This document shows positions 1 to 5,611 of a stretch of 7,037 nucleotides of DNA, one piece after another. The translations under genes and the position numbers were made by a program. Numbering within the stretch: position 1 is the stretch's first letter; each line of letters opens with the position of its first letter. Source of the DNA: Chloroflexota bacterium (GTDB lineage: Bacteria > Chloroflexota > Dormibacteria > Dormibacterales > Dormibacteraceae); NCBI GenBank assembly GCA_005880175.1, contig VBJR01000054.1, forward strand, positions 17,114 through 24,150. The letters are read 5' to 3'. The notes beneath the pieces are model-generated. The model saw only the letters and a list, made by a program, of their open reading frames with translations. It did not search any database and had not been told where the DNA came from.

Positions 1-77
1 CCGTCGTGAACGTCGAGACCGACCCCGCGGTCGAGTGCGCCCTGCTCCGGATCGTGGCCGAGATGAGCTTGATGTGA
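1..77 (+). CDS. 3' end of an unidentified gene (partial)
   Basis: An open frame enters from the left edge; its first complete codon is at base 3 and it ends at the TGA at 75-77, giving a 24-residue C-terminus that begins VVNVETDPAVE and ends AEMSLM. The support is positional: its stop codon overlaps the GTG start of the dehydrogenase by four bases, the usual layout of coupled genes in this window. I do not recognise the family from so short a tail. It would be the first visible gene of the plus-strand operon, so the operon promoter lies outside the window. An alternative is that this is chance reading frame and the dehydrogenase starts at the in-frame GTG at 35. Confidence 0.5.
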   Translation, partial: VVNVETDPAVECALLRIVAEMSLM

Positions 78-1078
78 GGGCCGTCACCCTGGTCGAGGCA
101 GAGCGCCTCGAGGTGGTGGACCTTCCGGCGCCCGAGGCCGGGGCCGGCGAGCTGCTGCTGCGGGTCACGGACTGCGGCATCTGCGGCTCCGACCTGACCT
201 CGTTCAAGCGCGGGCTGTTCATCGGCGTGCCCGGGCACGAGGTGGCCGGCGTGGTCGAGGCGGTCGGCTCCGGCGTCGAGGGCTGGCGGGCCGGCGACCG
301 GGCGGTGCTCCGGCCCAGCGAGGGCTGCGGCGCCTGCGACGAGTGCCAGGCCGGCGCGTACCACCGCTGCATCGAGTCGCTCACGGGGAGCGGCACGACG
401 CGGCCGGGGGGCTACGCGGAGCTGATGGCGGCGCGGGCCGACCGCCTGGGCCGGCTGCCCGACGGGCTGGAGCCGGAGGTGGCCTGCCTGGCCGAGCCGC
501 TGTCGGTGGCGATCCACGGCATCCGGCGGATCGGCCTGAGCGCGGGCGAGGACGCGATCGTGCTCGGCCTCGGCTCGCTCGGGCTGCTGGCGACCGCCGC
601 CCTGCGCTGGCTGGGCGCGGGCCGTGTCTTCGGCGTGGACCCGGTGGACGTCCGCCGGGACCTGGCATCGGGCCTGGGCGCCGAGGCCGTGTTCGCGGGC
701 GCCCGGGACGTCCGGCCCGACGTGGACGGGGCGCCGTTGGTCCTGGAGTGCTCGGGCCGGCCGGAGGCGATCCAGCAGGCCATCGACCTGGCCAGCCCGG
801 GCGGCCGGGTGGCGCTGCTCGGGATCGCGGTCGCCGAGGTGACCGTCATCCCCGTGTTCTGGATCACCCGCGAGATCACGGTGGGCGGCAGCATCAACTC
901 GCGCATCGAGGACTTCGAGGAGGCGCTGCGGCTGCTGGCCGCGCGGCCCGAGGTGGCGCGGATCGTGACCACGCGGGTCGGGCTGGCCCGGGTCCCGGCG
1001 ACGTTCCACGCGCTGCTCCACCCGTCCGGCGTCGGCAAGGTCGTGATCGACCCCCGCCTGCCCGACCCGGGGGAATGA
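74..1078 (+). CDS. Zinc-dependent medium-chain alcohol/polyol dehydrogenase
   Basis: This 334-residue protein is a zinc-dependent medium-chain dehydrogenase of the threonine/sorbitol dehydrogenase type, a cytosolic enzyme that oxidises an alcohol or polyol with a nicotinamide cofactor. Visible catalytic-zinc ligands are C37 in CGICGSD, H55-E56 in PGHEVAG and E141 in LAEPLSVAIHG. The structural-zinc site is intact as C85, C88, C91 and C99 (C-x2-C-x2-C-x7-C). The Rossmann loop is GLGSLG at 165-170, and D189 at the end of the next strand favours NAD+ over NADP+. Length is normal for the family. I chose GTG 74 because it gives the typical short N-terminus (MRAVTLVEAE) and overlaps the upstream stop by four bases; an in-frame GTG at 35 would add 13 atypical residues. 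Substrate is not predictable. A DUF4395/thioredoxin pair follows after 30 bases, probably in the same transcript. Confidence 0.93.
   Translation: MRAVTLVEAERLEVVDLPAPEAGAGELLLRVTDCGICGSDLTSFKRGLFIGVPGHEVAGVVEAVGSGVEGWRAGDRAVLRPSEGCGACDECQAGAYHRCIESLTGSGTTRPGGYAELMAARADRLGRLPDGLEPEVACLAEPLSVAIHGIRRIGLSAGEDAIVLGLGSLGLLATAALRWLGAGRVFGVDPVDVRRDLASGLGAEAVFAGARDVRPDVDGAPLVLECSGRPEAIQQAIDLASPGGRVALLGIAVAEVTVIPVFWITREITVGGSINSRIEDFEEALRLLAARPEVARIVTTRVGLARVPATFHALLHPSGVGKVVIDPRLPDPGE
1051..1073 (+). repeat. GC-only inverted repeat at the 3' end of the dehydrogenase gene
   Basis: CCCCCG (1051-1056) and CGGGGG (1068-1073) are perfect 6-base complements separated by 11 bases. The RNA could form a strong hairpin ending two bases before the stop codon. 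There is no T-run after it, so it is not a classical intrinsic terminator. It may be a chance product of GC-rich coding sequence or may modulate read-through into the downstream membrane-protein gene. Confidence 0.35.
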
Positions 1079-1089
1079 CGCGGCGCCCG

Positions 1090-1104
1090 CTGACCGTTCG
1101 TCAG
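1090..1104 (+). repeat. Small inverted repeat in the gap before the DUF4395 gene
   Basis: CTGAC (1090-1094) and GTCAG (1100-1104) are perfect 5-base arms around a 5-base centre; a G-T wobble and a further C-G pair (1088/1106) could lengthen the stem. It fills much of the 30-base gap between the dehydrogenase stop and the ATG at 1109 and ends four bases before that start. It could be an RNA hairpin affecting initiation or a small operator. Short repeats of this kind also arise by chance. Confidence 0.35.
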
Positions 1105-1108
1105 TGAG

Positions 1109-1543
1109 ATGAGCGATTTCGCCCTGGAGCTGCCGCTCTACGACGTGACCGCCCGCAAGGTGCACCAGTGGGCGATGGTGGCGCTCGTCGTCGTCGCGTT
1201 CCTGGTGGAGGGCGTGCCGGCGGCCGTGCTGCTGGTGCTGGCCGGGGCCGTGATGCTGCTGGGCCGCTTCTGGTGGCCCGCCGACGTGTTCCGCCAGCTC
1301 ACGTGGCGCGTGCTGGAGCCGGCCGGGCTGCTGCGCCGGCGGGACGTCCACGAGGACCACGAGACGCGGCGGGTGGCGCGCGCGATCGGCGGCGCCGTCT
1401 GGATCGCGGCGGCCGCGCTGCTGCTGCTGGGTGCCCCCATCCTGGCCTGGGTCCTCGCGCTGGCCATCGCGGTGATGGTGGCGCTGGACGCCGTGGCCGA
1501 CTTCTGCATGCTCTGCTTCGTCGTCGCCCTGGCGCGCCGCTGA
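1109..1543 (+). CDS. DUF4395-like four-helix membrane protein with CxxC
   Basis: The 144-residue product is almost all hydrophobic helix. Segments at about 20-32, 35-52, 92-109 and 111-130 read as membrane helices, with a long Arg-rich loop (53-91) between the second and third. By the positive-inside rule that loop and both termini (R16-K17 and the final RR) face the cytoplasm. Near the C-terminus D131-F132 is followed by C133-M-L-C136, a CxxC that fits the FCxxC end of DUF4395 proteins, which often sit beside thioredoxins in Actinobacteria. The biochemical role of DUF4395 is not established. The next gene, six bases downstream, encodes a thioredoxin-fold protein, so a redox partnership is a reasonable inference. 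The typical N-terminal DUF4395 motif is not obvious, so the family call rests on size, topology, the cysteine pair and the neighbour. Confidence 0.75.
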   Translation: MSDFALELPLYDVTARKVHQWAMVALVVVAFLVEGVPAAVLLVLAGAVMLLGRFWWPADVFRQLTWRVLEPAGLLRRRDVHEDHETRRVARAIGGAVWIAAAALLLLGAPILAWVLALAIAVMVALDAVADFCMLCFVVALARR

Positions 1544-1549
1544 TCGGAC

Positions 1550-1984
1550 GTGGACCGGGTCCTCGTCCTGACGGCCCTGGCCATGGTGGTTGCCGCCCTG
1601 GTGGTCGGCGGCAGGCTCGTGGCCGCCCGGCGCCTGCGCGGGCTGCGGGCAGCCGCGCCGGCGGAGCTGTGGACCGCGCTGGGGGACGCCCCGGACGGGC
1701 GGCCGACGGTCGTGGCGTTCTCGACCCCGAGCTGCATCGCGTGCCGCGCCACGCAGCGGCCGGCGCTGGCGGCGCTGGAGGAGCGGGCGCGCGGCCGCGT
1801 CCGGGTGCTGCACGTGGACGCCGCGTCCCGGCCGGAGGTGGCGCGCGCGTTCGGCGTCATGACGGTCCCGGCCACGACGGTGCTGGACGAGTGGGGCGCC
1901 GTCGTCGCGGCCAACCAGGGGTTCGCGTCGGCTGACCAACTGGCGGACCAGCTGCGGCTCAGGCGAACCCCGAGCCTGCGGTAG
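1550..1984 (+). CDS. Membrane-anchored thioredoxin-fold protein (CIAC active site)
   Basis: This 144-residue protein has one N-terminal hydrophobic helix (about 3-20) and a complete thioredoxin fold. The redox motif is C62-I-A-C65 in STPSCIACRATQRP, after the VVAF strand at 54-57. HVDAASRPEVARAFGV (88-103) leads to the cis-proline P107 in TVPATTV, and a GAVVAANQGF segment closes the fold. Two-cysteine thioredoxins exchange dithiol and disulfide with partner proteins. Five arginines follow the helix (R22, R27, R28, R30, R33), which by the positive-inside rule would put the domain on the cytoplasmic side; if the helix is instead a signal anchor with the usual orientation the domain would be outside. 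The GTG start six bases after the DUF4395 stop is the only start that gives the full anchor. The 3' end overlaps the convergent degV-like gene by 26 bases. Confidence 0.88.
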   Translation: MDRVLVLTALAMVVAALVVGGRLVAARRLRGLRAAAPAELWTALGDAPDGRPTVVAFSTPSCIACRATQRPALAALEERARGRVRVLHVDAASRPEVARAFGVMTVPATTVLDEWGAVVAANQGFASADQLADQLRLRRTPSLR

Positions 1985-2849
1985 CCGCCGGGTCCACGTA
2001 GAAGGCCTCGCCGACCACGCCTGGGCCCACGTGTATCGCCATGGCCGCGGTCATCTCCGAGACGGACAGCTCGGCGGCCGGCAGGTCCTGGCGCAGCCGG
2101 CTCTCGAGCTCCTCGGCGAGGCTCGTCGCGTCGCCGTGGAACACGGTGCACACGACGCCCTCGCCGCACGCGCCGGCGCCCTGCCGCTCGGCGCCCCGGC
2201 AGACCAGCTTGCGCATCTCGTCGAGACCCTTCAGCGGGCTGCGCACCAGCGTCGCCAGCCGCCCGCTGCCCGCGTCGAACCGCACGACGGGCCGGACCTT
2301 GAGGACGGAGCTGCCCCAGCGCGCGATCTCGGGCACCCGGCCGCCGCGGGCCAGGAACTCGACCGTCTCCAGCATCCCGGACATCTCGACCCGGCCGCAG
2401 ATGTCCCGCACGCGGGCGGCCAGCTGCTCCAGGCCCAGGCCCTCGCCGGCCAGCCGGGCGGCGGCCAGCGCGACCAGCCGCAGGCCGCCCGCGGCCGTGC
2501 CGGTCTCGACCACCTCGACCTCCCGGGCCTCCGCCGCCTCGGCAGCGAGCCGGGCGGCCGCGTCCATGGCCGAGATCTGGCTGCCCACCGTCAGGCAGAT
2601 GACCGGGCCGGGGGCGGCCTCGTACGCGGTCGCGTAGTCGCCGACGGAGGGCGACGCCGTGGTCGGCATCACGCCCCGCCGCAGCAGCCGGTACAGCTCG
2701 GCCGGCCCGATGTCGATCATGTCCCGGTAGTCGTGGCCGTTCACGCCGATCCGCAGCGGCACCAGGGTGATGCCCAGCTCGGTCGCCTGCTCCAGCGTGA
2801 GGCAGGTGCTGGTCGCGACGACGACCCGGACGCGCCACGCCTCAGTCAT
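1959..2849 (-). CDS. DegV/FakB-family fatty-acid-binding protein
   Basis: The 296-residue protein has the DegV family length and motif order. It shows an N-terminal ATST motif (12-15), LVPLRIGVNGHDYRDM (29-44, family pattern PL.I..g..Y.D), TTASPSVGDY (63-72, equivalent of TSQPS), a GSQISAMDAA segment (89-98, equivalent of the SGLSGT fatty-acid pocket; S93 aligned), LARGGRVPEI (166-175), and HVGPGVVGEAFY (273-284, the H-GPG loop). Characterised members (FakB) hold a free fatty acid in the cytosol and present it to the kinase FakA for conversion to acyl-phosphate; no FakA is in this window. The gene overlaps the end of the upstream plsY-like gene by eight bases (ATGACTGA), so the two are translationally coupled. 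Ligand chain length cannot be predicted. Its 3' end lies in the thioredoxin gene's end. Confidence 0.9.
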   Translation of the reverse strand: MTEAWRVRVVVATSTCLTLEQATELGITLVPLRIGVNGHDYRDMIDIGPAELYRLLRRGVMPTTASPSVGDYATAYEAAPGPVICLTVGSQISAMDAAARLAAEAAEAREVEVVETGTAAGGLRLVALAAARLAGEGLGLEQLAARVRDICGRVEMSGMLETVEFLARGGRVPEIARWGSSVLKVRPVVRFDAGSGRLATLVRSPLKGLDEMRKLVCRGAERQGAGACGEGVVCTVFHGDATSLAEELESRLRQDLPAAELSVSEMTAAMAIHVGPGVVGEAFYVDPAATAGSGFA

Positions 2850-3486
2850 TGCGGCCCACCAGTCGCTGGCCCGGCCGCCGGTCGAAGACCAGCCGGTCGA
2901 ACAGTACGCCGGCCGTCCGATCGGCGTGCGCCCGCAGGTCGTCGCGCACCCCGTCGAACCGCTTCAGGAGCACGAGCCCGACCACCAGCGCCGCCCCGAC
3001 GACGATCGACCAGGGATGCGAGCCGAACGCCAGCGAGACGAGGAACGCCAGCAGCCCGAGCAGCACGCCCGGCGCCGGCTGCCGGAGCAGGCCGCCGATG
3101 GCGTAGAGGCCGAGCAGGGGGATCATGCCGACCGGCGACAGCGCCGCCAGCGCGCCCGTCGCCGTGCCGACCGCCCGGCCGCCGCGGAACCCGAGCAGGA
3201 ACGACCAGCCGTAGCCGGCCACCGAGCCGACCGCGGCCGCCGCCTCCGCGGCGGGGGATCCGGTCAGGGCCGTGGCCCCCCACGTGGGCAGCAGGCCCTG
3301 ACAGAACGAGCCGACCGCCACGACCGCCGCGGGCAGCAGGCCGAGGTTGCGGAACACGTTCGAGGCGCCGATGTTGCCGGTGCCGTAGCGGCGGATGTCC
3401 ACGCCGGCCATCCGGCCGACCACGAGTCCGATGGGTATGGCGCCGACCACGTATCCGGTCAGGAACCAGATTCCCGTGGTGGCCAC
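2842..3486 (-). CDS. plsY: Divergent PlsY-type acyl-phosphate:glycerol-3-phosphate acyltransferase
   Basis: From GTG 3486 the product is 214 residues, close to the roughly 200 of PlsY, a multi-helix membrane enzyme that moves an acyl group from acyl-phosphate to glycerol-3-phosphate in the first step of phosphatidate synthesis. Motif 1 is clear: GAIPIG (15-20) then DIRRYGTGNIGASNVFR (30-46), with Thr for the usual Ser in GSGN. Motif 2, normally KGGKGVAT, reads RGGRAVGT (101-108). The D-x-x-K-G element after motif 1 reads GSFCQG (59-64), and motif 3, normally with His, Asn and Glu, reads KRFDGVRDDL (175-184). Family membership is good but catalysis is uncertain. An in-frame GTG at 3540 would add 18 polar residues before the first helix and leave five bases to the divergent gene, so 3486 is preferred. 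The eight-base overlap with the FakB-like gene supports a role in acyl-chain use. Confidence 0.82.
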   Translation of the reverse strand: MATTGIWFLTGYVVGAIPIGLVVGRMAGVDIRRYGTGNIGASNVFRNLGLLPAAVVAVGSFCQGLLPTWGATALTGSPAAEAAAAVGSVAGYGWSFLLGFRGGRAVGTATGALAALSPVGMIPLLGLYAIGGLLRQPAPGVLLGLLAFLVSLAFGSHPWSIVVGAALVVGLVLLKRFDGVRDDLRAHADRTAGVLFDRLVFDRRPGQRLVGRND

Positions 3487-3492
3487 GTTCCC

Positions 3493-3498
3493 ATTGTC
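3493..3498 (-). promoter_or_regulatory. Possible -10 box for the plsY-degV operon
   Basis: Read on the minus strand, GACAAT ends six bases before the GTG at 3486, the spacing seen at leaderless actinobacterial starts. It matches the TAnnnT pattern at all but the first T, and no good -35 box is found 16-18 bases upstream. The support is weak and rests mainly on position and on the similar layout at 4833 and 4931. Confidence 0.3.
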
Positions 3499-3529
3499 CG
3501 TCCCGACCGGAGACGGCCGCAGGCGGTAG

Positions 3530-3535
3530 TACGCT
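3530..3535 (+). promoter_or_regulatory. Possible -10 box for the ICMT-like gene
   Basis: TACGCT (TAnnnT) lies seven bases before an in-frame TTG at 3543 and ten bases before the ATG at 3546. There is no purine-rich ribosome-binding site in this stretch, which is compatible with a leaderless or near-leaderless message. No convincing -35 box is visible. Confidence 0.3.
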
Positions 3536-3545
3536 GCCACAGTTG

Positions 3546-4127
3546 ATGGGCACGCTTCGGTTCCTGCTCATGGTCACGTGGGCGGCGTGGATCTGGCTCG
3601 AGCTGGTGGCCGTCGCCGCGCCGACGATCCTGGACCACCTTCGCGGCCGCGGCGAGCGCCAGGACGGCGGCAGCATCGCGGTGCTGCTGGCCTGCGTCGG
3701 CGTCGCGTTCGTGGCCGCGGTGCGGATCGCCCGGCTGCCGTTCGGCGCCCTCCCGGGGTCGCCCGAGGCGCAGCTGGCATCCGGCCTCGTCGTCATGTGG
3801 GCGGGGCTGGCGCTGCGGGCCTGGTCCATCCACCACCTGGGCGGGCTGTTCAGGGCGATCGTCGTGATCCAGCCCGACCACCGCCTGGTCACGACCGGGC
3901 CGTACCGGTACCTGCGGCACCCGTCGTACACGGGCGCCCTGGTGGCGGCGCTGGGGTTCGGGATCGCGCTGGGCCACTGGCCGAGCGCGGTGATCCTGGT
4001 CGGGGGCTGGGGAGTCGGCATCGCGTACCGCATCCGGGTCGAGGAAACGGTCCTGCGGGGCGTGTTCGGGGCCGCCTACGAGGAGTACTGCGCCCGAACG
4101 CGGCGCCTGGTCCCGCGCCTGTTCTGA
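3546..4127 (+). CDS. Isoprenylcysteine carboxyl methyltransferase (ICMT)-like membrane methyltransferase
   Basis: The 193-residue protein carries the signature of the ICMT/PEMT family of membrane methyltransferases, which use S-adenosylmethionine at the membrane interface. GPYRYLRHPSYTG (118-130) is the conserved cofactor-binding GPY...RHP-Y-G motif, followed by a helix pair, YRIRVEE (161-167) and the FGAAYEEYCARTRRLVP tail (174-190). Hydrophobic helices lie at about 6-26, 43-60, 76-92, 128-142 and 147-160. Bacterial members act on substrates that are mostly unknown; prenylated CaaX proteins are not expected here. The ATG at 3546 gives a first helix with a natural N-terminus; a TTG three bases upstream is also possible. 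It is divergent from the plsY operon, with about 59 bases between the chosen starts, and convergent with the HAD gene with five bases between the stops, leaving no room for a terminator. Confidence 0.88.
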   Translation: MGTLRFLLMVTWAAWIWLELVAVAAPTILDHLRGRGERQDGGSIAVLLACVGVAFVAAVRIARLPFGALPGSPEAQLASGLVVMWAGLALRAWSIHHLGGLFRAIVVIQPDHRLVTTGPYRYLRHPSYTGALVAALGFGIALGHWPSAVILVGGWGVGIAYRIRVEETVLRGVFGAAYEEYCARTRRLVPRLF

Positions 4128-4132
4128 CGCGC

Positions 4133-4825
4133 TCAGGCCGGCGGCGGGGGGCGGATGCCCAGCTCGTCCAGGTGCCGGTCCAGGTCCGCCGGGTCCTCGT
4201 AGACGCGGAACGCGCCGGCCCGCTCCAGCTCCTCGCGGCCGTAGCCGCCCGACAGCAGGCCGACGCCGAGCGCCCGCGCCCGCCGGGCCGCCAGCATGTC
4301 CCACACGCTGTCGCCGACGACGATGGCGTCATCGGCATCGACCCCGAGCCGGCGGGCCGCGGCCAGGAACAGGTGCGGGTCGGGCTTGGCGTACGGCACC
4401 TCCTCGCGCGTCACGACGACGTTGGCGACGACGCCGAGCAGGTCGAGGGCCGGCACGGCGGTGGCCCGGCTGCCGCTGGTGGCGATCGCCCACGGGATGC
4501 CGCTGTCGGTGAGCCGGCCGAGCAGCCGCGCCGCGCCCGGCAGCGGGCGCACCTGGGGGATCAGGCGCTCGAACGCCGCGAGGTGGGCGGCCCGGAGCCG
4601 CCGGGCGTCCTCGGGCCCGAACTGCCGCCCGGTCTCCCGGAGCAGGGCGTTGACCAGGAGGCCGCCGCTCATGCCGATCCGCCGGTGGATGCGCCAGACG
4701 GAGAGGTCCACGTCCTCTCCGGCCAGCGCCTCCCGCCAGGCCAGCACGTGCTGGTAGACGGAGTCGACGAGCGTGCCGTCGAGGTCGAAGAGAAGCGCGG
4801 GCCGCGGCTCGATGGGTTCGCTCAC
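4133..4825 (-). CDS. HAD-superfamily phosphatase (phosphoglycolate phosphatase/phosphoglucomutase-like)
   Basis: This 230-residue cytosolic protein has all four HAD motifs. Motif I is FDLDGTLVDS (13-22), with nucleophile D14 and acid/base D16. Motif II is ATSGS (115-119). Motif III is K147 in AKPDP, and motif IV is VGDSVWD (170-176). The helical cap between about 25 and 90 places it with the C1-cap group that includes phosphoglycolate phosphatase, beta-phosphoglucomutase and sugar-phosphate phosphatases; the sequence alone does not choose among them. The GTG at 4825 is used because it places MSEPIEPRP just before the motif I strand, and a -10-like TAGCAT lies seven bases upstream. The gene is monocistronic as far as can be seen, sharing a 117-base divergent region with the ABC operon. 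The tail GIRPPPPA is unremarkable. Confidence 0.92.
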   Translation of the reverse strand: MSEPIEPRPALLFDLDGTLVDSVYQHVLAWREALAGEDVDLSVWRIHRRIGMSGGLLVNALLRETGRQFGPEDARRLRAAHLAAFERLIPQVRPLPGAARLLGRLTDSGIPWAIATSGSRATAVPALDLLGVVANVVVTREEVPYAKPDPHLFLAAARRLGVDADDAIVVGDSVWDMLAARRARALGVGLLSGGYGREELERAGAFRVYEDPADLDRHLDELGIRPPPPA

Positions 4826-4832
4826 CCTGTCG

Positions 4833-4838
4833 ATGCTA
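4833..4838 (-). promoter_or_regulatory. -10 box of a likely leaderless promoter for the HAD gene
   Basis: On the minus strand TAGCAT (TAnnnT) lies seven bases before the GTG at 4825. The bases between contain no Shine-Dalgarno at a usable distance, so the transcript probably starts at or next to the start codon. The -35 region about 16-18 bases upstream (around 4855-4862) holds only a weak TGTTCC/TTCCGC match. Confidence 0.5.
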
Positions 4839-4846
4839 GTCAGGCG

Positions 4847-4856
4847 GCGGGCCCGC
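4847..4856. repeat. 10-base palindrome in the HAD promoter spacer
   Basis: GCGGGCCCGC is a perfect palindrome lying between the -10 box and the -35 position of the proposed HAD promoter. It could bind a dimeric regulator, but GC-only palindromes of this length are common in such a genome. Confidence 0.25.
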
Positions 4857-4898
4857 GGAACACGGCCCGGTATTTGTCAACAGTGTGTCGTGAGGCAG

Positions 4899-4909
4899 CA
4901 ACGGCGTTG
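4899..4909. promoter_or_regulatory. Candidate operator palindrome over the ABC operon -35 box
   Basis: CAACG and CGTTG form perfect arms around one central G at 4904; bases 4897 and 4911 (A/T) are also symmetric, giving 15 bases with one mismatched pair. The right arm shares TTG with the proposed -35 box (TTGGTC, 4907-4912). A dimeric repressor bound here would block RNA polymerase. No regulator gene is in the window to pair with it. Confidence 0.4.
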
Positions 4910-4936
4910 GTCGCCGTGACCGGTTCGCGGTAAGGT
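4907..4936 (+). promoter_or_regulatory. Likely leaderless promoter of the ABC export operon
   Basis: TTGGTC (4907-4912), an 18-base spacer and TAAGGT (4931-4936) form a good high-GC sigma-70-type promoter. The -10 box ends six bases before the GTG at 4943, so transcription would start at the start codon itself. AAGG within the -10 box lies seven bases from the GTG and could alternatively act as a weak ribosome-binding site on a longer message; the sequence does not exclude this. Confidence 0.6.
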
Positions 4937-4942
4937 CGGACG

Positions 4943-5607
<665 letters not shown>

Positions 5608-5611
<4 letters not shown>

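Noticed and set aside
412..1038. 208-codon open frame on the minus strand opposite the dehydrogenase
   Set aside because: The plus-strand dehydrogenase has complete zinc and cofactor motifs. The antisense product is Ser/Arg/Pro-rich with no recognisable motif, as expected when a GC-rich gene is read backwards.
1138..2838. 566-codon open frame on the minus strand, running opposite three genes and out of frame with degV
   Set aside because: It spans a convergent junction, is low-complexity Arg/Ala/Gly/Ser, and conflicts with DUF4395, thioredoxin and DegV proteins that are all recognisable.
2031..3545. Long in-frame plus-strand extension upstream of the ICMT-like gene
   Set aside because: The extension is antisense to the degV and plsY genes and Arg/Pro/Gln-rich. 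Methyltransferase-like sequence begins only at 3546.
4125..4135. Possible bidirectional terminator between the ICMT-like and HAD genes
   Set aside because: Only five bases separate the two stop codons and no stem followed by a T-run is present.
4875..4880. Perfect TTGACA -35 hexamer on the minus strand upstream of the HAD gene
   Set aside because: No -10-like sequence lies 16-19 bases downstream of it, and it is about 36 bases from the TAGCAT box at 4838-4833, so it does not form a promoter with the visible elements. The symmetric TTGTCAA/TTGACAA could still be a protein site, but there is no second copy.
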